From Ichthyophonus hoferi (lineage: Eukaryota; Opisthokonta; Ichthyosporea; Ichthyophonida; Ichthyophonidae), in the NCBI GenBank assembly GCA_002751075.1, contig NAOQ01000012.1:158658-189635 (forward strand): a stretch of DNA of 30,978 bases. Reading direction: 5' to 3'. A model generated the notes under the pieces. It ran no database searches. It saw only the letters and a list, made by a program, of their open reading frames with translations, and was not told the DNA's origin. Positions 22,522 to 30,978 of the stretch are shown piece by piece (position 1 is the first letter of the stretch; each line of letters opens with the position of its first letter). The position numbers and the translations under genes are program-made.

Positions 22522-24105
22522 ATGACGACAAGATTTTCTACTTTGGCGACACACTCGACTGTCAACAGAGATGTAGGCATTACAAGAAATCCTTTAGGAA
22601 AACCGACCGCCTATGAGCAACCGATGCATACACGGAATATGATTAATGTCCTTAATAATCATTTTACCTCTACACCCATATCCATTAATTTTAAAAACAC
22701 GACTGCGTCTAGTGGTTGTGAACGAACCGGAATGTTTGCAGCAACTTATCCTTTACCATGTCTTCCAATGTCCCCTAATAGCAGCATGAGTCTTTCGCCC
22801 ACTAATGATTGGTTGGACGAGTCCTCACCTGTTGTGGCCCCATCCTTTGCACCTAATAAGCCTGTGTGGATGTCTCATACATTGGATGCAGACCTACAAT
22901 TTCTCAACACAACGCCAAATATGACGGACCTTGGCGACATAAATATGCCGTTGGGAACCACAACGAACCAGCTCTTCACACCAAATATGCTTATGGATAC
23001 TGGCATGAGCTTACCAGATATGACTCTTTATAATAAGAATCATGCCAATAGATCTTACTCTATGCCTACGCGAAAACAAGATTTAGGTGTTCATACAGCA
23101 CCACCCATGTTTCCTTCCACTATAGGCTTTAATCTTCAAGGTATTTCAGGCAGCAGAACTTTAGGGGAGCAACAACAATCTACAACAGGTCTTTCCTTAT
23201 CCCACGTACAGCTACCCAATCTGCCAGGATTGTTCCCAGCACCCCTTGTACCTGATCCTGCTCTTACCCATACCATGGAAAATTCACAGCTGGGAAGATT
23301 AAAACTTAACATATCGCCAGAGAACATAGGTCCCACCACGCCTGATAATCGATCTGAGTCGACCGATACAGTAATGTCAGAAAATTTTGTAAAACGGAAA
23401 GCATATTTGGCTGCGGAGAAGAGACGACGTAGGAATCTAGGCCAAGCATTCAAAGAGTTACGGGAAATAGTTCCTGCATGTCGCATCGCTACAAATTCAA
23501 AAAATAGTAAAGAGGCAATGGTGGTCAAGGCCATAGATTACATTCACTATCTCAACACTCAACATACGGACATGGCCGAAGAAATAAAATTACTTCGTGC
23601 TACACTGGAAGAGCATGGAGTAGAGCCCCCAACGGAGATAAAATATACTCGAAAACCTACGTATACACCTGATACAGTACTTGCTGACAATTGTGATAGT
23701 GGCTTGGACCAGACAGTATTGGATACGCAATATGAGGATGGCCAATTCCCAGATGATACAAAAACATTAATTCTTCTTAATCTTCTAAATTCCTTTTTTG
23801 ATGAATACGTAACCCAGGTGGACACTTCCAATATTCAGAGGTTTTGTAGCTCTCTGGTAGAGTTTTTTATTCAAAACATGACAACAGATAAGTTTATCAA
23901 GACATTATGCAATTCAATCCATGATTTGACACAAAATTTCAATCCTCAAACGGATGGAGCAAATTTAAGAATACGAAAATGGACGGATGCTTTAAATCAG
24001 TGTAATGCAGCCTTGTATCCAGAGGCCTCCGCCACTCAAATAAGACAAATTATGGAACAGGTTGCTATTGCTTTGGAAACTATTAATATATGTGGAGATA
24101 TCTAG
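22522..24105 (+). CDS. bHLH-zipper transcription factor, Mondo/Mlx-like (intronless)
   Basis: An uninterrupted 527-aa frame. The first 285 residues are Ser/Thr/Pro/Asn/Met-rich and look like a disordered activation region. The bHLH starts at about 291 with KRKAYLAAEKRRRRNLGQAF, then helix 1 (FKELREIVP), a loop, and helix 2 (KEAMVVKAIDYIHYLN, about 330-345). It runs into a short leucine-zipper-like heptad stretch (about 346-366). The basic region keeps the E-x-x-R/K contacts of E-box binders, but the usual first His four residues before Glu is Tyr. The tail (about 412-460) includes LLNSFFDEYVTQVDTSNIQ, then FCSSLVEFF and a further helical stretch. It recalls the dimerisation/cytoplasmic-localisation domain that follows the zipper in Mondo and Mlx proteins. 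The protein would act in the nucleus as a dimer on CACGTG-type sites. bHLH identity is firm. The Mlx/Mondo link is my inference, and a Max- or SREBP-like relative is the alternative. It is notable for having no intron when its neighbours are heavily split. Confidence 0.88.
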   Translation: MTTRFSTLATHSTVNRDVGITRNPLGKPTAYEQPMHTRNMINVLNNHFTSTPISINFKNTTASSGCERTGMFAATYPLPCLPMSPNSSMSLSPTNDWLDESSPVVAPSFAPNKPVWMSHTLDADLQFLNTTPNMTDLGDINMPLGTTTNQLFTPNMLMDTGMSLPDMTLYNKNHANRSYSMPTRKQDLGVHTAPPMFPSTIGFNLQGISGSRTLGEQQQSTTGLSLSHVQLPNLPGLFPAPLVPDPALTHTMENSQLGRLKLNISPENIGPTTPDNRSESTDTVMSENFVKRKAYLAAEKRRRRNLGQAFKELREIVPACRIATNSKNSKEAMVVKAIDYIHYLNTQHTDMAEEIKLLRATLEEHGVEPPTEIKYTRKPTYTPDTVLADNCDSGLDQTVLDTQYEDGQFPDDTKTLILLNLLNSFFDEYVTQVDTSNIQRFCSSLVEFFIQNMTTDKFIKTLCNSIHDLTQNFNPQTDGANLRIRKWTDALNQCNAALYPEASATQIRQIMEQVAIALETINICGDI

Positions 24106-26525
24106 GGAATAGTGAGGTAGTGGAAAGATGATATAAATGGAGAGAATGTGGGAAGGGTTTTAATTATTGACGCTAAAATTAGTTGGGTACTGCGTGTCCC
24201 CGTTTTTTATCATTAAATTTTGTTATGAATAGATTAATACATGAAAGTACTCTTATCCAGGATGATACTAATAAATAAGTACAACCATTTACTATTTTCT
24301 GCTTGATCGATGTAAGAGTGCTTGTTAAATATGTGTTAGTAACTACATAATGGCCTATTTTGTAGGGTAGGACCATTTCTCACTTTTATTTTTTATTTTT
24401 TATCTTTTTTTTATCCTTTTAATTTTTTTTTTCTTGTAATATGTTAGGTATTTTTTTATTAATGTATGTTTAAAGATAAAGGATAACTGTCAATTTCTTC
24501 TTGTTATTTGTAGATTAATATAATGCCAATTCTGTTTTTAGTTAATATACGTATATTATTATAATTATATGAAGCAAGTGAGATGGTCCTGGGCATGATT
24601 AGTGTAATATTGCAATGAAAAAATTACATTGGAATACCATACACTGCATATATTATTAGTAATCTCATAAGCATTTGTTTAGAGTTCATTGTATTATAAT
24701 GTTTTATCTTTCTGTTGAAGTACTTTTTTGCCAAATAATCTTGCAAGTTATTATAATTTTATTCCCACGCATATGATAGTGCAGTACAGTCGATCTCTAG
24801 ATATTTCGTATTGAAAGTGGTATTTTTGACGATCAAATCAATAAACAACTCTATAATAATAATAATCCAGTGTTATCGCTGTACTTTTTCCACTTTATAG
24901 TGTAAACCAACGTATAGAACAATTATACTTACATATGTTGGCCTGTGATAAGGCGATTTAATTTATTGCTCTTACAAAGATTTTTCTAAAATATTAGCGC
25001 CAGAATTTCAGTTGAAGTCCTCGAACATTATAATGATCCCATATATGCAAGTCTTCAGCTTAAAGTTTATGGGGGAAACACCACGCCATAAGCTCAATTT
25101 AGCTTTCTTTTATGAATATTTGCCTTATCCAGCTTTCTTCCCTATTATGGTTATAGATATATTTCTAAAATACTCGCGACTGTCCCGGTTAACTCATTTC
25201 ACAGTGTATTTGCTGAAGTTCTGCTATCAATCAGATCATACAACGATTGGCCCATTATTAGTTGATAACACCTCTTAAACTTATAATATATTGGTTAATT
25301 CTAAATTACGTCATTACAATGAAATAATTAGCTATACAGCCAAGATAATCTAGTGGCTCTCTGTTTTTTCGTTATTTTTGACGATCGGCTACTACCACAG
25401 GAATCACGAGCCTCTTTTTAGAAAGCCAATGTGCTTGCCAGAGATTTGCCTAGACATCTTATCAAACATATTTACACCTCGTTAAAGCCAACTGTAGGTG
25501 TTACTTTCAAACTATGAACCGGGGTAATGGTTAACTGACATAACATACTGTAATATTATCCTCCTATTAATGAGGTTGCCTGGGCATCCATAATATGATT
25601 TTAGGTCACAGATTGATATGCCAACCCATCCAATACAGGAAAAAGGAAAAACTGCTGTGCAACCTACTTTGTAATCATTTTAACTTTTATCCAATGGTAC
25701 TTAATATTTTTATAATCTGTGAACCCTACTAATATGAGATATGGTATGGTATCTAGTTTAATGCCCAAAACAAATGTAAAGTTCAAGGTTTACTTTGTGG
25801 TACCTACTAATAATGGCATATTACTATGTGTATATCACGGCGTATATCACATGGTAATATTGCAGTCGTCACATGAAGATAGTAATAATATGAACGGGCA
25901 ATAACAAGATCATTATTCCATATGATAGACCTTCCTGACATGTAAACTATGCATTGAAAATCATTGGGAACTTACAACGCTGACTATTTTCTATCTAAAT
26001 ATGCCAAAAAAACTTTTTTAAAAAGGCATTTTAAATTTGATTGTAGAAGTTAAATGACTAATTACGTTCAAGTATTATATTATATTATAATATCGCTTTG
26101 CTATATAATATATATTTTCTGCTACCAGGGAAGGGGATTCATTCACAGATCATAATTAATAATTCACAATAGATTACAGGTTACCACAAATAGAGAAATA
26201 GTGATGCAATGTAAAGATTAAAAAAAAAAACATAGGTCTAGTCATGTACCGTAAGGTATAAGTGCAGGGAGGCAGTATAAATGAATTTAATACTAACTAA
26301 TCAATATATATGCATGAACATAATTTTAGATGCTATGATTAACAACTAATCGTTAATCGAGAATGCTAATCGGGTCGAGTTAGTACATATAAATGCGATC
26401 TACAACATCATTAGACTGAGAACTGGTCATATAAACATGACCTTATGGAATGTACTAATGAGTTATATTTAAGTCATTGCACTGAGGTCATCCATGTGTT
26501 GACATACAATATTCTGTTTGGTCCC
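24106..26525. other. Intergenic region between the bHLH and dynein genes (convergent 3' ends)
   Basis: This 2.4-kb stretch lies between two genes that end towards each other. It starts with AT- and T-rich DNA consistent with a 3' UTR and contains an A10 run near 26220. The longest frame (25012-25278) has no recognisable product and begins at an arbitrary start. I see no RNA gene, mobile element or exon. Confidence 0.55.
24270..24275 (+). terminator. Possible poly(A) signal of the bHLH gene
   Basis: AATAAA lies 165 nt after the stop codon, a typical distance. Another copy is at 24840-24845. T-rich DNA follows at 24380-24440. Confidence 0.3.
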
Positions 26526-26870
26526 TTAATGCATATATGAACCCAGCACACTCTCTGCAGCTTGTTGTGCCGCAGCCATTTCTTTGGTAGCTTCTTTGAG
26601 ACACGACCAGGCATCCGCCCGGGGGACGGCAAGTAGCTGTAGGTGTAAGGAAGGAGTGGGAAAGGTGAGATAGACAGATTGTCCTACGTCCAAGCACACT
26701 GTTCCTCCATCTAATACATATCATGTTTATTGGTTCATTATCATTCACTCTGAAGAGAGAAATATAAAGCATGCCGGATGGGAGAGAGAATTATTATATT
26801 ACATGGGATGTAGGCAACATAAGGGCTGTTGTGTAGATAAATAAGAAAGGGATTTAGGATGGAAGTGTCA

Positions 26871-26901
<31 letters not shown>

Positions 26902-29900
26902 TGTTTATGAAATAACTATGCATCATCACAGAGGTAGCATGATAGCCTTCATTGTATTGTATACAAATATAAGGAAAACTACATGAAAAGTCCGAACAAA
27001 CGGGCAATAAAGATAGGGTTTAACGTATATAATCACCTCTCCCACGGTGTAGACACTACATATGCCATCTGCATCCCCTACAACAATTCGTCGCCCATCA
27101 GCCGACCATTTTAATTGGTTGACTGCAGCACCTCTTTTATTGACCTGTACAGTGGCTACTGGAACCTGTACAAGGAGGGCATAGTGTGTGGGTGTATGGT
27201 ATGATGTATATGGCGTACGTGCACATAGATATGTAGGGCTATCCCAGGGAAACAAGAAAAATACGTATACACACGCAAACATACACATACCTCAGTATTC
27301 TCATTAATATTCCAGATACACAGGCGGGAGGTGCCATCCACAGAAGCAAAGACAGAGGGGTGAACTGGAGACCATTGCACACAGTATACATAGTCACTAG
27401 CTTCGTCAAATGAATGGATAAGTCGCTTGCCCTAGAGAATTAATAAGGTTTAATTAAGCTTGATAAGGACCAATAAAATTTAATAAGGATTATGGGAGAT
27501 AAATGTGAATCATTAGAGTAACATGGGCCGAAAGGTGAGCTAGAGGGTGGTATATTATAATTGGAGGTGGCGGTTATAGTCAATAGGAAGCACGGCATAA
27601 AAGTTGGTAAAATATATATAAATGGTTGGTTGTTGCATAATAGTATGATTGTATGATGGTGTAATAGTATAATAATATCAGTATAACAGTATAATAGTAT
27701 AATAGAGTATAGTAGTATATTGGTCTGTCTCTATGGACTTATGGAGAGAAGGACTAACCCTAGCAACTAAGACTAATACAATCATACAATACCAAAAACA
27801 GAGCAAGAAACAGAACAATGAAAATAAAATCAAAAGGCGTAAGTATCACACAGTTATACGCACCGATTTAGACCATAATTTAATAGTCCAATCGGTGGAG
27901 CTACTTAGAATGTAGTCTGAGAAATCTGTATTCCCATTGGTGGGGTGAAAATCTACTGACGTCACTGGTCCAGCGTGACCGCCAGCAATTGATTGGGCCT
28001 GGACTGTACCAGCATTGCTATGTATGGGTCGTTTGAATAGAGCAAAGCAAGGTTAAGAAAAGAATGCGTGGATTAGCTTTCAATTGGACAAGGCATTCTC
28101 TTAAAATTTAATGCAACCTAAACCCATCATTCTAATCAATATAGTCTATTAGTAAATTTTAAAATATTCAAGGTACTATACGCATATGAGGAAAGAACAC
28201 CACGGCAACCACTAAATAAGAGCATATATAGAGCATATAGAGGATATAGAATATGTATAGTATAGTATATATAGAGTTTATATGGTATATAGAGTATATA
28301 TAGTACATACAGTATATAAAAGGTGTATAGTATACATAGTACATATAGTATATGGAATATACAGTATAGTCCAATCAGTAGTGTGACAATCAACCAATAG
28401 TCAACAACAATACAACTGCTTCGCTGTAAATCTATTCATACCTATACATTAATATAAGCCTTTTAAAAAAATCTTACAATAATCACCTATTATATCATCA
28501 TATTGAAATTTCCCATAAAGTTCATAATTTTGTGAAGAATTTCTGTCTTTTAAGAAAACCAATAAAAGCTAAGGTATAAAATGCATTCATCTAATAAATA
28601 TTAGGTATGTAGACTTACAGTCCTACACAAACAGATATCATGAGTTGGCCAATTATCAGGCATTATTTATAACCATCATATAGTCTATCCCTTGCCTGTA
28701 TATTGTAGTAATCCAAAAATATAATCATATTGATTGATTGGTCCCTTAAAATTGACGCAATCACGCGGAGAATTTCACATGCATCTCAAAATAACTCAGT
28801 CCCTAGACAAAACTATTTAATCAATGCTATACGTCATAGTAGCGTCATAACTGCCATATAAGGTGCAAGATACACTATCATATATAGGGCGGAGTACAGA
28901 CAGAAAAGACGCCTATCTACCAAGCAATTTACACTATGGCAGTAATCGCATTAACATGCACGCACCTGTTCAGTCGTGATCCTATATGCACACTACCATC
29001 CTCCCCTCCAACTACAAAGCTATTGACGTCATTGTCGGGGAAGGACAGTGATGTAGCCGCCACCCCACGTATATCTATGGTATCCTATTGGTGGGCATAT
29101 ATATACATACATACATTAACATACAGAGATGAGTATATATGATTATGGGAAAAAATCAATATCCATATATAGATACATATATAAATACAACTATAGACAT
29201 ATGGTATGAGATTACAAAGTCAATCATTGGCCAAGATTATTACGTAGCCAAAAAGGAGCATATTATGGTTTTAATCTTAACGCCTAAAATAATTATATAT
29301 AGTTTTTCCATAGATTCAAAGCGGCATGCTGACGTCATAATATCTATTTATGATATGTCACGTATTTTACCTAATCAAAGTTAACCATTTATATATAGAT
29401 ACATGAAAAAAACAATCGACGTAGGAAACAATCATTACCTGAGGCTCAGCTAGCATATCCAATTGCCATGCACACAGTCTCCCATCCGTACTGACTGTGA
29501 TGATATTGTTGGCGTGCTGTGTGCCTACCATCTCCATGCCAAATATAGGATGGGCATGTGCACGTGTAGACAGCGTGGTTCTCTGTACTGGGGCCGACTG
29601 GAAAGAGAGAGGTGATTGGAGGGTTAGCGCTAAAAGAAATAGAGATGATTAATGGATTAGGGCTAGATGGTTCGTGCGGTGATGTCTGGATTGTATTTAA
29701 ATCCTCCTGTTTGAAGGATTTTGGCAGATTAAATATTATTAGAAGTGGTGATGGGCAGAGAGTTGTATAGGGATATGGATGTATATATATATACATAAAT
29801 ATATATACATAGATGCATATACATAAATATATACAAACACACTTACCTTGGCTCTATTATCCCATAGGACTACCTGCCCAGAGTATGACCCTCCCACTAT

Positions 29901-30927
29901 CAGGTGAGGGTCAAACCGGGCAAAGCATGCTGACATCATAGGGGACTACATTGATTGGAGGTTAGTGATGATTAGAGAAGCATGATTGGATAGATAAGAC
30001 ACATACATATCATACGATTGGCTAATTAACTCTCAACCCTGTACCAAATTACATGGCCTATTAGGAAATGGCATTCAATTACCTATGAATGTTAGTCATA
30101 TGGAATGATTAGTCCCAATTAGTATTAATTAGATAATTAGGTTGAAAAGGAACTACAGTGTAGTGTATTTGTATATATATACCTGTATATGCAACATAGT
30201 AAAATTGGCTACGACACTCTTCGATTCCTTCTATTATAGTAGAACTACATACTACAATTAATATCATATATTGATATTATCAATATGATTTATAACCAAT
30301 AAGCATGTCTCTACTAATGACATGGTTTAAGAACTAAATGTTAATTCTATCATCACAAGATATTGTGCATATATACATACTGTGATATAAGGTATACACT
30401 CTAAATACCTGCCAATGGAATACAAACTCAGGCCGTTCTTTCAAGTGTATATTCCATACACATACAGTCCCGCCTGGCTCTGAGGCCACTACGTCATTTT
30501 GGGTATAAGAGGAAAGGAATAGTTCGGGATACTGGAATGGGTAGAGGGTAGATAAGGAGGGATATACAGGTGAAATATACAAGAGAGATGTATACAGGTG
30601 ATATATACAGGTGAGATATACAAGAGAGATATATACAGGTGATATGTACAGGTGAGATATGCAAGAGAGATATACAGGAGAGATACACAGGAGAAATAAG
30701 CAGGTGAGATATACAGAAGATATATACAGGTGATATATACAGGAGAGATATACAGGAGAGATAAACAGGTGAGATATACAAGATATATATACATGTATAT
30801 CCCTATGCAATAGTCATGGCAACCTACCTTAGGCGACCAATCCAAAGACGATGAGGCCCTATGCTTAGTGTAACGATCGGAGGAGAAGGCATAAAAGAGG
30901 GTGATCTCTCTACCTGCCTGTACATCC
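26526..30927 (-). CDS. DYNC1I: Cytoplasmic dynein 1 intermediate chain, 3' part (WD40 propeller and C-terminus)
   Basis: Nine exons on the minus strand: 30927-30828, 30531-30409, 29945-29847, 29597-29439, 29084-28966, 28017-27864, 27431-27291, 27165-27037 and 26636-26526 (stop 26528-26526). Phases agree throughout. The first exon enters in phase 2, so at least one exon lies past the right edge. The 378 aa align block by block with animal dynein intermediate chains: [145 protein letters not shown], and a last blade followed by AVPRADAW. These make up seven WD40 blades. The protein scaffolds the motor on its heavy chains and helps bind cargo and dynactin through the N-terminus, which is not in the window. 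The C-terminal tail is short and Ala-rich. I see no damage, and it looks like a functional single-copy gene. Confidence 0.97.
26871..26898. repeat. (AT)n microsatellite in the last dynein intron
   Basis: A pure (AT)14 run lies within intron 27036-26637 of the dynein gene. Confidence 0.9.
27629..27722. repeat. Imperfect ATAATAGT/ATAGTAT repeat in a dynein intron
   Basis: A run of imperfect ATAATAGT and ATAGTAT units occupies part of intron 27863-27432. It appears to be replication-slippage DNA with no coding content. Confidence 0.6.
28220..28375. repeat. Imperfect AGTATATAGT-type repeat in the longest dynein intron
   Basis: Imperfect units of ATATAGAG, ATATAGTA and similar fill this part of the 948-nt intron 28965-28018. 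They open spurious minus frames rich in Tyr, Ile and Leu. The rest of the intron is plain AT-rich sequence with scattered CCAAT pentamers. Confidence 0.6.
30556..30790. repeat. Minisatellite (about 12-bp ATACAGGTGAGAT-type units) in a dynein intron
   Basis: About 20 imperfect units alternating between ATACAGGTGAT, ATACAGGTGAGAT and ATACAAGAGAGAT fill most of the 296-nt intron 30827-30532. A longer period of about 38 bp (three units) is visible at the distal end near 30560-30670. The open minus frames across it are an artefact of the repeat. Confidence 0.85.
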
Positions 30928-30954
30928 CTGGGACAAGAGGATACAGTATATGGT

Positions 30955-30978
30955 TATATATATATATATATATATATA
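30955..30978. repeat. (TA)n microsatellite at the right edge
   Basis: A pure TA run of at least 24 nt is cut by the window end. It lies inside the next dynein intron, upstream of the exon at 30927-30828. Confidence 0.85.

Noticed and set aside
23136-23831. Minus-strand open frames of 132 and 90 aa inside the bHLH gene
   Set aside because: They are antisense shadows of a clearly coding plus-strand frame.
25012-25278. An 88-aa plus-strand frame
   Set aside because: The start is not an ATG in a useful context, no domain is recognised, and the surroundings are plain AT-rich intergenic DNA.
28136-28393. Minus-strand Tyr/Ile-rich frames
   Set aside because: They are translations of an AT-rich tandem repeat within a dynein intron.
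30334-30845. Several 95-158 aa minus-strand frames rich in Ile, Ser, Tyr and Cys repeats
   Set aside because: They are translations of the intronic minisatellite. The only real coding part is the dynein exon 30531-30409.

Overview
The window comes from an AT-rich, intron-rich nuclear genome. The evidence is GT-AG introns of about 125-950 nt, spliced extracellular mosaic genes (EGF, WSC and H-type-lectin-like modules), a cytoplasmic dynein 1 intermediate chain gene and a bHLH-zipper factor with a Mondo/Mlx-like tail. Together these suggest a unicellular relative of animals (a holozoan such as an ichthyosporean) or, less likely, another opisthokont or amoebozoan. This placement is an inference, because no rRNA or other phylogenetic marker is present.

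Region 1 (702-17344) holds two divergently transcribed paralogues, here called A (minus strand, 8705 to 702, about 933 aa) and B (plus strand, 9777 to 17344, about 955 aa), separated by about 1.07 kb. I could chain 12 exons for each with consistent phases and no internal stop. Both encode secreted mosaic proteins: signal peptide, an unrecognised N-terminal Cys-bearing domain, a variable module, an SdrD_B-like beta-sandwich, EGF/Ca-binding EGF, a 43-residue Cys module, and three H-type-lectin-like units. The variable module is an acidic linker in A and a WSC domain in B. It sits in one exon flanked by phase-1 introns in both genes, so the pair looks like a direct case of exon-level module exchange. 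The likely job is carbohydrate binding or adhesion at the cell surface or in the wall or matrix.

Region 2 (17345-22521) is intergenic. It holds a decayed Merlin (IS1595/ISXO2-like) DNA transposon at 19638-20450 with two frameshifts, a small inverted-repeat element at 19225-19319, and one strong but isolated minus-strand exon candidate encoding a membrane segment (21181-21041). Next comes the long upstream region of the bHLH gene, with CACGTG E-boxes, many CCAAT boxes and a TATA-like box.

Region 3 (22522-24105) is an intronless 527-aa bHLH-zipper transcription factor gene on the plus strand. Its C-terminal tail resembles the dimerisation/cytoplasmic-retention domain of Mondo/Mlx proteins. It is followed by 2.4 kb with no supported gene.

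Region 4 (26526-30978) is the 3' part of a cytoplasmic dynein 1 intermediate chain gene on the minus strand: nine exons covering the WD40 propeller and C-terminus. The 5' exons lie beyond the right edge. Its introns hold minisatellite and (AT)n repeats.
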